A stretch of DNA of 64,000 nucleotides from Mesorhizobium sp. 65-26 (GCA_001899205.1 MKVL01000038.1:311938-375937); one strand, 5' to 3'; positions 1 through 8,430 are shown, counted from the stretch's first letter. Notes: generated from the sequence alone by a model not told the origin. Program-made: numbers and translations.

Positions 1-1
1 G

Positions 2-259
2 GCGACCGTCACCCGCGCCACGGTCAGGCTGCCTTCCGGCCATGTCGGTCACAGCTACGCGCTGGGTCGCGATAAGCGCAAGGCAAGGCTTGCGGCGATC
101 GCCGACGCGCTGTGGCAGGACCCTGCGCGCCGCGAGGAGATCGAGGCGCGCATCATCGCGCCGCTACGGGCGGAGCACGAGAAGGCGCATGAGCAGCGCC
201 GCGCGGAAACGGCGGCAACGAAGGTGGACTTCTTCACCATGGTTCGCGGAGAGGATTGA
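2..259 (+). CDS. phnG: PhnG, C-P lyase subunit (3' part only)
   Basis: The reading frame is open from the window edge to the TGA at 257-259 and gives 85 C-terminal residues; the start lies upstream. PhnG belongs to the cytoplasmic PhnGHIJK C-P lyase core complex, which attaches phosphonates to ribose triphosphate and cleaves the C-P bond. The fragment contains RLPSGHVGHSYALGRDK, typical of the conserved C-terminal half of PhnG, and ends in a basic helical tail. Its stop overlaps the phnH start (TGATG), as in canonical phn operons. The identification leans on this sequence and on the unambiguous phnH-phnI-phnJ genes that follow. Confidence 0.88.
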   Translation, partial: ATVTRATVRLPSGHVGHSYALGRDKRKARLAAIADALWQDPARREEIEARIIAPLRAEHEKAHEQRRAETAATKVDFFTMVRGED

Positions 260-870
260 TGGACGTCACGGCTCACGCAATCGACGGCGGCTTCGCCGAC
301 CCGGTCTTCAACGCCCAGACGGTCTTTCGAGCCGTGATGGATGCGATGGCCCGTCCCGGGACCATCCAGCCCATGCCAGGCCTCGCCCGCCCGCCGGAGC
401 CGCTGGCATCGGCCGCCGGGGCGGTTGCCCTGACGCTGTGCGACAACGACACCCCGGTCTGGCTCGACCACGCCTTGCAGGCGGCGCCCGCCATCAAGGC
501 CTGGCTCGGCTTCCATTCGGGCGCGCCGCTCGCCAACACGCCGGCCGACGCGCATTTCGCGCTGGTGGCCGCTCCTGCCGAGATGATGGCGCTCGACGGT
601 TTCTCGCAGGGCACGCAGGAATATCCGGACCGCTCGACGACGCTTGTCCTGCAGGTCGGCGACTTCACCTCGGGCACGCCGCTGCTGCTCGAAGGCCCCG
701 GCATCGAGACAACCGCAACCATCGCCCCGGCGCGCATGCCGCGCCATTTCGTCGAGCAGTGGAAGCAGAACAGCCAGCGTTTCCCGCGCGGCGTCGACCT
801 GATCCTCGCCGGCCCGAACGGCATCGCCTGCCTGCCGCGCACCACCCGCGTCAAGACGATGGAGGCCTGA
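259..870 (+). CDS. phnH: PhnH, C-P lyase subunit
   Basis: This 203-residue protein is close to the roughly 194 residues of E. coli PhnH. The N-terminal pattern GGFADPVFNAQTVFRAVMDA and the following GTIQPMPGL are family hallmarks; the later FHSGAPLA and FTSGTPLLLEGPGI segments also fit. PhnH is a structural subunit of the C-P lyase core complex (PhnGHIJ). The ATG at 259 overlaps the phnG stop and is preferred over the TTG one codon earlier. phnI begins one base after the stop, so translation is probably coupled. Confidence 0.95.
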   Translation: MDVTAHAIDGGFADPVFNAQTVFRAVMDAMARPGTIQPMPGLARPPEPLASAAGAVALTLCDNDTPVWLDHALQAAPAIKAWLGFHSGAPLANTPADAHFALVAAPAEMMALDGFSQGTQEYPDRSTTLVLQVGDFTSGTPLLLEGPGIETTATIAPARMPRHFVEQWKQNSQRFPRGVDLILAGPNGIACLPRTTRVKTMEA

Positions 871-871
871 T

Positions 872-1984
872 ATGTATGTGGCTGTGAAAGGCGGCGAAGC
901 CGCTATTGCCAACGCGCATCGCCTCCTGGCCGATCGGCGTCGCGGCGATCGTTCGGTGCCGGCGCTGCGCCTCGACCAGATCGTCGAGCAGCTCGCGCTG
1001 GGTGTCGACCGGGTCATGAGCGAAGGTTCACTCTACGACCGCGAGCTTGCCGCGCTTGCCGTGGTCCAGGCGCGCGGCGACCTCATCGAGGCGATCTTCC
1101 TGGTGCGCGCCTACCGCACCACCTTGCCGCGCTTCGGCTACAGCAATCCCGTCGACACCGGCGCCATGCGCGTCGAACGCCGTGTCTCGGCAACCTACAA
1201 GGACCTTCCCGGAGGCCAGCTTCTGGGACCGACCTTCGACTATACCCACCGGCTGCTCGATCCCGAGCTGGCCGCGGGTGCCGACGTCGCCGAGCCGGCG
1301 CGGCGCGAAAGCGAGGCCGAACCCATGCCGCGCGTCTCGGCGATCCTCGCCCACGAAGGGTTGATCGAACCGGACGGCGACATGCCGCGCGACCATGTGG
1401 CCGGCGATATCACGCGCGAGCCGCTGGAATTTCCCATGGCGCGCGACATCCGTCTGCAGGCGCTGTCACGCGGCGACGAGGGTTTCCTGCTGGCGCTCGG
1501 TTATTCCACCCAGCGCGGCTATGCCCGCAACCATCCCTTCGTCGGCGAAGTGCGGATCGGCGAGGTCGAGCTGGAGCTCGACGTGCCAGAACTGCCGTTC
1601 GCCGTGCCGCTGGGCTCCATCCGCGTCACCGAATGCCAGATGGTCAACCAGTTCAAGGGCTCGGCCAAGGCGCCGCCGCAGTTCACGCGCGGCTACGGCC
1701 TTGTCTTCGGCCAGAGCGAGCGTAAGGCGATGGCCATGGCGCTGTGCGACCGGGCGCTGCGCGCCAGCGAACTGGGCGAGGACGTCGTCGCCGCTGCGCA
1801 GGACGAGGAATTCGTCATCTCGCACGCCGACAATGTCCAGGCGACCGGCTTCGTCGAGCATCTGAAGCTGCCGCACTATGTCGACTTCCAGGCCGAGCTC
1901 GATCTCGTGCGCCGCATGCGGGCCGAATACGACGCGCGTGCGAACGCCGGCCCGGTCGACGAGAAGCGCGAGGCCGCCGAATGA
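872..1984 (+). CDS. phnI: PhnI, C-P lyase core subunit
   Basis: This is a 370-residue protein; E. coli PhnI has 354. The start MYVAVKGGEAAIANAH and the segments RRVSATYKDLPGGQLLGPT and LALGYSTQRGYARNHPFVGE are strongly conserved in PhnI. With PhnGHL, PhnI catalyses transfer of the phosphonate to the ribose C1 of MgATP, displacing adenine; alone it is a nucleosidase. The stop overlaps the next start (ATGA at 1981-1984). That next gene is fosX rather than phnJ, the order known from Mesorhizobium loti. Confidence 0.96.
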   Translation: MYVAVKGGEAAIANAHRLLADRRRGDRSVPALRLDQIVEQLALGVDRVMSEGSLYDRELAALAVVQARGDLIEAIFLVRAYRTTLPRFGYSNPVDTGAMRVERRVSATYKDLPGGQLLGPTFDYTHRLLDPELAAGADVAEPARRESEAEPMPRVSAILAHEGLIEPDGDMPRDHVAGDITREPLEFPMARDIRLQALSRGDEGFLLALGYSTQRGYARNHPFVGEVRIGEVELELDVPELPFAVPLGSIRVTECQMVNQFKGSAKAPPQFTRGYGLVFGQSERKAMAMALCDRALRASELGEDVVAAAQDEEFVISHADNVQATGFVEHLKLPHYVDFQAELDLVRRMRAEYDARANAGPVDEKREAAE

Positions 1985-2400
1985 TCGAGGGCCTTTCCCA
2001 CATGACCTTCATCGTCCGTGACCTCATGCGGATGAGCAATATCCTCGCCAGCGTTTTCGACGCCCGCGAGGTCTATGACAGCGGCGGCGCGCAGTTCTCG
2101 CTGTCGCGGGAGAAGTTCTTCCTGGTCGGCGATATCTGGATCGCTGTGATGGAAGGCGAGCCGCTGCCCCAGCGCAGCTACAACCACATCGCCTTCAAGA
2201 TCGATGAGGCCGATTTCGACCGCTACGTCGAGCGCGTCCGGAAACTGGGCCTAGACATGCGCCCGCCGCGCCCACGCGTCGAGGGCGAGGGTCGCTCGAT
2301 CTACTTCTATGACGACGACAACCACATGTTCGAGCTGCACACCGGCACGCTTGCCGAGCGGCTGGCGCGCTATGCAAAGGGACTCGAGGTCGCATCATGA
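1981..2400 (+). CDS. fosX: FosX-type fosfomycin epoxide hydrolase (VOC family)
   Basis: This 139-residue vicinal-oxygen-chelate protein matches FosX. The three metal ligands of the family are present at the expected positions, H7, H69 and E118, and the general-base glutamate E44 that separates FosX (water addition) from the thiol-using FosA/FosB is also there (LSREKF). M. loti FosX is known to lie in the phn operon and to be a promiscuous, weak fosfomycin hydrolase, so its native job may concern phosphonate chemistry rather than resistance. It overlaps phnI and phnJ by ATGA at both ends and is clearly translated as part of the operon. The exact physiological substrate is inferred, not shown. 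Confidence 0.93.
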   Translation: MIEGLSHMTFIVRDLMRMSNILASVFDAREVYDSGGAQFSLSREKFFLVGDIWIAVMEGEPLPQRSYNHIAFKIDEADFDRYVERVRKLGLDMRPPRPRVEGEGRSIYFYDDDNHMFELHTGTLAERLARYAKGLEVAS

Positions 2401-3362
2401 CCGACATCGCCACCTACAATTTCGCCTATCTCGACGAGCAGACCAAGCGGATGATCCGCCGGGCGATCCTCAAGGGCATCGCCATTCCCGGCTACCAGGT
2501 GCCTTTCGCCTCGCGCGAGATGCCGATGCCCTATGGCTGGGGCACCGGCGGCGTGCAGGTCACAGCCTCGATCATCGGCCCGGACGATGTGTTGAAGGTG
2601 ATCGACCAGGGCGCCGACGACACGACCAACGCGGTCTCGATCCGCGCCTTCTTCAGGAAGGTCGCCAATGTCGCCGTCACCACCGACACGGCCAGCGCCA
2701 CCATCATCCAGACCCGCCACCGCATTCCCGAGCATCCTCTCGCGGCCGGCCAGGTGCTGGTCTTCCAGGTGCCGATCCCCGAGCCGCTGCGCTTCCTCGA
2801 GCCGCGAGAAACCGAAACGCGCAAGATGCACGCGCTTGAGGAATACGGCCTGATGCATGTGAAGCTCTACGAGGACATCGCCCGCCACGGCCGCATCGCC
2901 ACGACCTATGCCTATCCGGTCAAGGTCGAGGGCCGCTATGTGATGGATCCCTCGCCGACGCCGAAATTCGACAATCCGAAGATGCATCGTTCGCCGGCCT
3001 TGCAGCTTTTCGGCGCCGGTCGCGAAAAGCGCATCTATGCCCTGCCGCCCTTTACCGACGTCGTCAGCCTCGATTTCGAGGATCACCCTTTCGAAGTGCA
3101 GACCTTCGACCAGCCCTGCGCGCTCTGCGGCGCCGAGAACGTCTATCTCGACGAAGTGATCCTCGATGACCACGGCGGCCACATGTTCGTCTGTTCGGAC
3201 ACCGACCATTGCGAGAAGCGCCGCGCTGACCCTGCCTCCCCCTTGTGGGAAGGTCGCGCCGGAGGCGCGGGTGCGGGTGATCAGGCAGCGACCCCTGCAA
3301 CCCCCATCCCGGCGCTGCGCGCCGACCCTCCCCACGAGGGGGAGGGTAAGGAGGCACAATGA
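2397..3362 (+). CDS. phnJ: PhnJ, radical-SAM C-P lyase
   Basis: PhnJ cleaves the C-P bond of ribose-1-phosphonate-5-phosphate, giving ribose-1,2-cyclic-phosphate-5-phosphate and an alkane. The cluster cysteines follow C-x2-C-x21-C-x5-C at C241, C244, C266 and C272, and the radical-carrying glycine is G32 (AIPGYQV), the same numbering as E. coli. The E. coli protein ends about nine residues after the last Cys. Here a 45-residue Gly/Ala/Pro-rich tail follows CEKRR (277-321) and is encoded by a palindromic repeat at 3231-3347. The stop overlaps the phnK start (ATGA). The catalytic part looks fully intact. Confidence 0.96.
   Translation: MTDIATYNFAYLDEQTKRMIRRAILKGIAIPGYQVPFASREMPMPYGWGTGGVQVTASIIGPDDVLKVIDQGADDTTNAVSIRAFFRKVANVAVTTDTASATIIQTRHRIPEHPLAAGQVLVFQVPIPEPLRFLEPRETETRKMHALEEYGLMHVKLYEDIARHGRIATTYAYPVKVEGRYVMDPSPTPKFDNPKMHRSPALQLFGAGREKRIYALPPFTDVVSLDFEDHPFEVQTFDQPCALCGAENVYLDEVILDDHGGHMFVCSDTDHCEKRRADPASPLWEGRAGGAGAGDQAATPATPIPALRADPPHEGEGKEAQ
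3231..3347. repeat. Palindromic repeat element forming the 3' end of phnJ
   Basis: The outer arms CTCCCCCTTGTGGGAAGG and, at the right, the inverse of CTCCCCCTCGTGGGGAGG flank a GC-rich centre. Shorter arms fold again at the right (CCCTCCCC...GGGGGAGGG). This is the common intergenic type of palindrome seen elsewhere in the window (about 13.1 kb). Here it is translated in frame as the C-terminus of PhnJ and stops just before the phnK Shine-Dalgarno (AAGGAGG). Confidence 0.75.
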
Positions 3363-4135
3363 CCGACGAACCCCTGCTGCGCGTCTCCGCGCTTTCCAAA
3401 TTCTATGGCTCGCGCGTCGGCTGCGAGAACATCACCTTCGATCTCTGGCCGGGAGAGGTGCTTGCCATCGTCGGTGAATCCGGCTCGGGCAAGACCACGC
3501 TGCTCAACTGCCTGTCGACCCGGCTGCTGCCGTCCTCCGGCACCGCCAGCTACCGCATGCGCGACGGCCAGTGGCGCGAGCTCTACCGGATGAGCGAGGC
3601 CGAGCGCCGCTTCCTGATGCGCACCGACTGGGGCTTCGTCCACCAGAACCCGGCGGACGGCCTGCGCATGACGGTTTCAGCCGGCGCCAATGTCGGCGAG
3701 CGGCTGATGGCGGTGGGCGATCGCCATTACGGCAACATCCGTGCCACCGCCGTCGACTGGCTGTCGCGCGTCGAGATCGACGAGGACCGCATCGACGACG
3801 AGCCGCGCTCCTTTTCGGGCGGCATGCGCCAGCGCCTGCAGATCGCCCGCAACCTCGTGACGGGCCCGCGGCTGGTGTTCATGGACGAGCCCACCGGCGG
3901 TCTCGACGTCTCGGTGCAGGCGCGCCTGCTCGATCTCCTGCGCGGCCTCGTCACCGACCTCGGCCTCGCGGCCATCGTGGTCACCCACGACCTCGCCGTG
4001 GCGCGGCTCCTGTCGCAGCGCATGATGGTGATGAAGGACGGCCACGTCGTCGAAAGCGGCCTCACCGACCGCGTGCTCGACGATCCGCGCGCGCCTTACA
4101 CGCAGCTTCTCGTTTCCTCGATCCTGCAGGTTTGA
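3359..4135 (+). CDS. phnK: PhnK, ABC-type ATPase of the C-P lyase complex
   Basis: This 258-residue soluble ABC ATPase has Walker A GESGSGKTT, signature SFSGGMRQRLQIAR, Walker B LVFMDEPTGGLDVS and the H-loop VVTHD. PhnK resembles dipeptide-transporter ATPases but binds the PhnGHIJ core through PhnJ instead of a membrane permease. Position after phnJ and the conserved RVSALSKFYG start identify it. A strong Shine-Dalgarno (AAGGAGG) lies 7 bases upstream, just beyond the repeat that extends phnJ, so the operon keeps translating despite the insertion. Confidence 0.94.
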   Translation: MTDEPLLRVSALSKFYGSRVGCENITFDLWPGEVLAIVGESGSGKTTLLNCLSTRLLPSSGTASYRMRDGQWRELYRMSEAERRFLMRTDWGFVHQNPADGLRMTVSAGANVGERLMAVGDRHYGNIRATAVDWLSRVEIDEDRIDDEPRSFSGGMRQRLQIARNLVTGPRLVFMDEPTGGLDVSVQARLLDLLRGLVTDLGLAAIVVTHDLAVARLLSQRMMVMKDGHVVESGLTDRVLDDPRAPYTQLLVSSILQV

Positions 4136-4187
4136 CGATGACGCTTGATGCTGTCCCGCCGACGAATGACAATTGGAGACCCCACTG

Positions 4188-4895
4188 ATGGCCACGCCAC
4201 TCGTTGTTTCCGACGTCGCCAAGAGCTTCACCATGCATCTGCGCGACGGCATAAGGCTGCCGGTCGTCGCCGGCGTTTCCTTCTCGATCCGGGCCGGCGA
4301 ATGCACCGTGCTGGGCGGCCCCTCCGGCGCCGGCAAGAGTTCCATCCTGAAGATGCTCTACGGCAATTATGCCGTCGATGAAGGCCAGATCATCGTCCAC
4401 CACGATGGCGGCCTGATCGACCTGGCCACCGCCAGCCCGCGCACGGTGCTCGGCGTGCGCCGCCAGACCATCGGGTACGTCAGTCAGTTCCTGCGCACCG
4501 TGCCGCGCGTCACGGCGCTCGACGTCGTCGCCGAACCGCTGGTCGAGCGCGGCGAGGACCGCGAGGCGGCACGCCTGAAGGCGCGCACATTGCTTGCCCA
4601 GCTCAACCTGCCTGAAAAACTCTGGTCGCTGCCGCCGGCGACCTTCTCCGGCGGCGAACAGCAGCGCGTCAACATCGCGCGCGGCTTCATAACCGATCAT
4701 CCGATCCTGCTGCTCGACGAGCCGACGGCCTCGCTCGATGCCCGCAACCGCGAGGTCGTCATCGACCTGATCGCCGCCAAGAAGGCGGCCGGCGTGGCGC
4801 TGCTCGGCATCTTTCACGACCACGATGTGCGCGAGGCCGTGGCCGACCGCGTCATCGACGTCACCGCCTTCGCCGCCGGAAAGATCGCAGCATGA
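4188..4895 (+). CDS. phnL: PhnL, ABC-type ATPase of the C-P lyase system
   Basis: This is a 235-residue ABC ATPase with Walker [10 protein letters not shown], signature [14 protein letters not shown], Walker [12 protein letters not shown] and the PhnL-typical [15 protein letters not shown] segment. PhnL binds the core complex with PhnK and helps in the early nucleotide-dependent step. ATG 4188 with GGAG upstream is chosen over the TTG five codons before. A short gap (52 bases) separates it from phnK. The stop overlaps the next start (ATGA). Confidence 0.93.
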   Translation: MATPLVVSDVAKSFTMHLRDGIRLPVVAGVSFSIRAGECTVLGGPSGAGKSSILKMLYGNYAVDEGQIIVHHDGGLIDLATASPRTVLGVRRQTIGYVSQFLRTVPRVTALDVVAEPLVERGEDREAARLKARTLLAQLNLPEKLWSLPPATFSGGEQQRVNIARGFITDHPILLLDEPTASLDARNREVVIDLIAAKKAAGVALLGIFHDHDVREAVADRVIDVTAFAAGKIAA

Positions 4896-5524
4896 GCCTG
4901 AAGCTGTCGGAAACGCCGTTGGTCCATCCGACGGCACAGGTCGAGAACTCGACACTCGGCCGCTGGACCGAGATCGCCGACCGCAGCCGCGTCTCGGAAA
5001 GCGAACTCGGCGACTATTCCTACATGATGCAGGATTGCGCCGTCTGGTGCGCGACCATCGGCAAGTTCTCCAACATCGCCGCGAGCGTCCGCATCAACGC
5101 GACCAACCATCCGACATGGCGGCCGACGCTGCATCACTTCACCTACCGCGCGTCCGACTACTGGGAGGACGCCGAGCATGAGACCGAGTTCTTCGCCCAA
5201 CGCCGCGCCAGGCGCGTCACGATCGGCCACGACACCTGGCTCGGCCATGGTTCGACCATCCTGCCGGGCGTGACCGTCGGCGATGGCGCCGCTGTCGGCG
5301 CCGGCGCTGTCGTCTCGAAGGATGTCGCGCCCTACACCATCGTCGGCGGCGTACCGGCAAAACCGATCCGGGAGCGTTTCGACCGCCGCACCGCCGAGCG
5401 CTACCAGGCGCTCGCCTGGTGGGACTGGGACCACGCCCGGCTGCGCGCCGCGCTCGATGATTTCCGCGAGCTGGAGGCGGAAGCCTTCCTTGAGAAATAC
5501 GAAGGGCTGTCCCGCCACGGCTGA
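4892..5524 (+). CDS. Hexapeptide-repeat acyltransferase of phosphonate operons
   Basis: This 210-residue left-handed beta-helix protein has hexapeptide repeats ([13 protein letters not shown]; later [33 protein letters not shown]) and the usual end [13 protein letters not shown]. It overlaps phnL by ATGA. A transferase of this type commonly follows phnL in rhizobial phn operons. By analogy with PhnO (an aminophosphonate N-acetyltransferase of another fold) it may acylate aminophosphonates or an intermediate, but that is inference. Acyl donor and acceptor cannot be read from the sequence. Confidence 0.87.
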   Translation: MSLKLSETPLVHPTAQVENSTLGRWTEIADRSRVSESELGDYSYMMQDCAVWCATIGKFSNIAASVRINATNHPTWRPTLHHFTYRASDYWEDAEHETEFFAQRRARRVTIGHDTWLGHGSTILPGVTVGDGAAVGAGAVVSKDVAPYTIVGGVPAKPIRERFDRRTAERYQALAWWDWDHARLRAALDDFRELEAEAFLEKYEGLSRHG

Positions 5525-5590
5525 GCACCGCCGGCATTCACACCCCTGACATGGGATTGGGACAAGACGCGACGTCCCAAGGAGATCGCC

Positions 5591-6301
5591 ATGTCCGATT
5601 CAACCAGACCTTCGCTTGCCGGATTTTTCGAAGGCACCAACCCGACGCCGCCGGTCCACCTCGGCACCCGTTACGACGCGTCGGGCAATTTCCTCGCCGA
5701 GCCCGGCAACACGGTTGTCTGCCATCTGGTCGAGGGCTCGCCGTCCGAGGGCGCCATCGTCGCGATACGCGGGCGCATGCGGGCCATGCCTGATGCCGAC
5801 CGGCTGGCCTTCACCCCGGTCTCCAGCCTGCATATGACGCTCTTCCAGGGCATCATCGAATATCGCCGCCGCCTGCCCTTCTGGCCCCACGACATCGCGC
5901 TCGACACCGGCATCGACGAGATGACGCGCCTCCTTCTGGAGCGGCTTGAAGGCTTCCAGGGGCTTGGCGCGTTTCGGATCAAGGCCACCGGCGTGACGCC
6001 GAACGGCCTCAATGTCGCCGGCGCCACGCCGGAAGACGAACGCGTCATGCGCGCCTGGCGCGATGCTCTGACGGTACCGTTCGGCTACCGCCATCCCGAC
6101 CATGACGGATACGTCTTCCACATCACCCTCGCCTATCAGATCCGGCGTCTGGCGGACGACAGGGCGCCAGAGTGGCAGGCGCTGTTCGACGACTGCATGG
6201 ACCTTCTGGCGCGCGAAGCTCCTGTCATCGAGCTCAAGGCGCCGGCCTTCTGCGCCTTTCGCGACATGAAGCACTTCGAGGAATTGCTGGTTCTCGGCTG
6301 A
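5591..6301 (+). CDS. DUF1868-type 2H phosphoesterase-like protein
   Basis: This is a 236-residue cytoplasmic protein with two H-x-T motifs, H81-M-T83 (SSLHMTLFQG) and H177-I-T179 (YVFHITLAYQ). They are the signature of the 2H phosphoesterase superfamily, whose members open cyclic phosphates or form RNA 2',5'-links. The sequence resembles DUF1868 proteins. It lies 66 bases after the acyltransferase on the same strand, with AAGGAG upstream of the ATG, so it is probably part of the phn operon. A cyclic-phosphate hydrolase would suit the pathway, because C-P lyase yields a ribose 1,2-cyclic phosphate normally opened by PhnP. That role is an inference. Confidence 0.82.
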   Translation: MSDSTRPSLAGFFEGTNPTPPVHLGTRYDASGNFLAEPGNTVVCHLVEGSPSEGAIVAIRGRMRAMPDADRLAFTPVSSLHMTLFQGIIEYRRRLPFWPHDIALDTGIDEMTRLLLERLEGFQGLGAFRIKATGVTPNGLNVAGATPEDERVMRAWRDALTVPFGYRHPDHDGYVFHITLAYQIRRLADDRAPEWQALFDDCMDLLAREAPVIELKAPAFCAFRDMKHFEELLVLG

Positions 6302-6338
6302 GAGCCGGTCACGTCAGTGGCTGTGGGCGGTAACAAAA

Positions 6339-6356
6339 CTGACATCATTCCGACAC
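6339..6356 (+). promoter_or_regulatory. Possible Pho box upstream of phnC
   Basis: CTGACAT-CATT-CCGACAC has the 7-4-7 direct-repeat layout of a PhoB site. It matches the CTGTCAT consensus 6/7 and about 4/7. It lies 69 bases before the phnC start in the longest gap between the phnG-like and transporter genes. Phosphate control of phn genes is well established, but this match is weak. Confidence 0.3.
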
Positions 6357-6424
6357 CCCAGCTTCACGCGCCTGCGCTAGCGAAAAACCGACAGGCTTCA
6401 ACAGCGACTGGACTGGAATTCGTC

Positions 6425-7270
6425 ATGTCTGCCACACTCGAAATCCGCGGCGTCACGCGCCGATTTGGCAAGAACACCGCTGTCAGCGACGTCAACATCT
6501 CGATTCCGCAGGGTCAGATGGTCGGCGTCATCGGTCGCTCCGGCGCCGGCAAGTCGACCCTCCTTCGCATGATCAACCGTCTCATCGACCCCAGCCAGGG
6601 GTCGATTTTTTTTGACGGCGCGGAGGTCTCCAGCCTGCGCGGCTCGCCGCTGCGGCGCTGGCAGCGCGACTGCGCCATGATCTTCCAGCAGTTCAATCTC
6701 GTGCCGCGCCTCGACGTGCTGACCAATGTGCTGCTCGGCCGGCTGAATCATCGCTCGACCATGTCGAACCTGCTCGGCATCTTCTCGCGCGGCGAATGCG
6801 CCGAGGCGGTCGCCGCGCTCGAGCGCCTCGACATCGCCCGTACCGCGCTGCAGCCCGCGGGTACGCTCTCCGGCGGCCAGCAGCAGCGCGTGGCGATCGC
6901 CCGCGCCATGATGCAGCAGCCCAGGGTGATCCTCGCCGACGAGCCGATCGCCTCGCTCGACCCGCTCAACGCCAAGGTGGTGATGGACTCGCTCCAGGAC
7001 ATCAACCTGCGCGACGGCATCACCGTCGTCACCAACCTTCACACGCTGGATACCGCCCGCGCCTATTGCAACCGCATCATCGGCATGGCCGGCGGCAAGG
7101 TGGTCTTCGACGGCCCGCCGGAGGAACTCAACCGCGATGCCGTGCGCCTGGTCTATGGCGCCGATGCCAACGGCGCCGAGATCTCCGAAGCCATCACCTC
7201 CACGAGCGCCGGCTTCAGGCAGAAGATCGCGGCCGCCGGACCGCTCGAACCCGCATTCCCGGGCTACTAG
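6425..7270 (+). CDS. phnC: PhnC, phosphonate ABC importer ATPase
   Basis: This 281-residue ATPase of the phosphonate importer has Walker [10 protein letters not shown] at 37-45, a Q-loop [19 protein letters not shown], signature LSGGQQQRV from 148 and Walker [13 protein letters not shown] from 169. The Q-loop region and [19 protein letters not shown] are distinctive of PhnC. ATG 6425 is used because it gives the normal N-terminus (SATLEIRGV). The gene starts a second block (phnC-phnD-phnE-phnE) after a 123-base gap and may have its own promoter. Confidence 0.95.
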   Translation: MSATLEIRGVTRRFGKNTAVSDVNISIPQGQMVGVIGRSGAGKSTLLRMINRLIDPSQGSIFFDGAEVSSLRGSPLRRWQRDCAMIFQQFNLVPRLDVLTNVLLGRLNHRSTMSNLLGIFSRGECAEAVAALERLDIARTALQPAGTLSGGQQQRVAIARAMMQQPRVILADEPIASLDPLNAKVVMDSLQDINLRDGITVVTNLHTLDTARAYCNRIIGMAGGKVVFDGPPEELNRDAVRLVYGADANGAEISEAITSTSAGFRQKIAAAGPLEPAFPGY

Positions 7271-7339
7271 GCCATGACCCGGACCCGGGCGTCCACGCCG
7301 GAGTGGGGCGGACGTCGGGATCCGCAAGGATCATGGCCT
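7269..7339. repeat. Long imperfect palindrome between phnC and phnD
   Basis: The arms AGGCCATGA (7269-7277) and TCATGGCCT (7331-7339) are perfect inverses, and the inner sequence pairs imperfectly (CCGG/GGATCC and CGTCC/GGACG blocks), giving one hairpin of about 70 bases. It starts at the phnC stop codon. It could stop or process the transcript between the ATPase and the highly expressed binding protein, or be an intergenic repeat. Confidence 0.6.
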
Positions 7340-7465
7340 GATCGGCGCGACCGGGATCGTCAGCCCGCGTCAAGGGCACCCGAAGTCAAGGCCACCCAAG
7401 TCTAGGGCACTTGTCAAAATCAGAACGCAGCCGGCGCGTGGCCGGAACCTACAGGAGAGAGACCA

Positions 7466-8374
7466 ATGTTCAGGAAGATGGTTTTCGGCGCCGTATCGCT
7501 GCTCGCGATGGCCGCCAACGCGGCTCACGCCGCTGACATCAAGGAGTTTCGCGTCGGCATCCTCGGCGGCGAGAACGAAGCCGACCGCCTGCGCAACTAT
7601 CAGTGCCTGGCCGACCACCTGAAGGCCGAATTCGGCTTCGAGAAGGTCTCGCTGTTCCCCGCCGCCGACTATGACGGCGTCATCCAGGGCCTGCTCGGCG
7701 GCACGCTCGACTTCGCCGAACTCGGCGCTTCCGGCTACGCCAGCGTCGTCCTGAAGGACCCCAAGGCGGTCACCCCGATCCTCACCACCCAGCAGACCGA
7801 CGGCGCCACCGGCTACTATTCGATCGGCCTTGCGCTGAAGTCCTCCGGCATCACCGACATCAAGTCCGCCAAGGGCAAGAAGCTCGGCTACGCCGACCCG
7901 GACTCGACCTCAGGCTATCTGATCCCGCTGACCCAGATTCCGAAGGACACCGGCGCCTCGAACGAAGCCTTCTTCGCCTCGACGCAGTTCAACGGCGGCC
8001 ACGAGAACAACATCCTGGCCGTGCGTGACGGCAAGGTCGACGTGGCGGTGGACGATTCCTCCGGCATCGGCAACTTCAAGGACGGCTACACCTCCGGCAC
8101 CTTCCACAAGGTCGCCGCCAAGGGCGCTGTCGACCCGAACGACTTCGTCGAAGTCTGGCGCTCGGGCCTGATCCCGAACGGCCCGCTGGTCGTGCGCACC
8201 GCGATCGGCGCCGACATGACCGCCAAGCTGACCGACTTCTTCACCAACCTGCCCAAGAAGGACAAGGCCTGCTTCGAAGGCGTGGAAGGCGGCGACTTTA
8301 CCGGCTACGTCCCGGTCAAGCCGGACTTCTACAACGTCATCGTTGAAGCCCGTAAAGCTGCCATCGGCGGCTAA
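7466..8374 (+). CDS. phnD: PhnD, phosphonate-binding periplasmic protein
   Basis: This is a 302-residue solute-binding protein with a Sec signal (about residues 1-22, cleaving after AANAAHA). The mature start IKEFRVGILGGENEADRLRN and the segment LKSSGITDIKSAKGKKLGYADPDSTSGYL are typical of PhnD, whose DSTSG loop binds the phosphonate group. GGAGAGAGACC precedes the ATG. It delivers phosphonates to the PhnE permeases; a hairpin follows the stop, as expected for a binding protein expressed above its permeases. Confidence 0.95.
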   Translation: MFRKMVFGAVSLLAMAANAAHAADIKEFRVGILGGENEADRLRNYQCLADHLKAEFGFEKVSLFPAADYDGVIQGLLGGTLDFAELGASGYASVVLKDPKAVTPILTTQQTDGATGYYSIGLALKSSGITDIKSAKGKKLGYADPDSTSGYLIPLTQIPKDTGASNEAFFASTQFNGGHENNILAVRDGKVDVAVDDSSGIGNFKDGYTSGTFHKVAAKGAVDPNDFVEVWRSGLIPNGPLVVRTAIGADMTAKLTDFFTNLPKKDKACFEGVEGGDFTGYVPVKPDFYNVIVEARKAAIGG

Positions 8375-8385
8375 GGCAAACCAGG

Positions 8386-8415
8386 AAGGGCGGCGACACC
8401 TCCAGCGCCGCCCTT
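8386..8415 (+). terminator. Attenuator-like hairpin after phnD
   Basis: AAGGGCGGCG (8386-8395) and CGCCGCCCTT (8406-8415) form a perfect 10-base-pair stem with a 10-base loop, followed by CTTGT. It lies 11 bases after the phnD stop and before phnE. This fits partial termination or 3'-end protection of the phnD message. Confidence 0.65.
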
Positions 8416-8430
8416 CTTGTATCCGCGATC

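Noticed and set aside
55-1017. Long reading frame opposite phnG-phnH-phnI
   Set aside because: It is the antisense of three certain phn genes, low-complexity in Arg/Ala/Ser, and resembles no protein; a high-GC shadow.
2370-3359. 329-codon frame opposite phnJ
   Set aside because: Fully antisense to phnJ, whose cysteine motif is intact; composition typical of GC-rich antisense frames.
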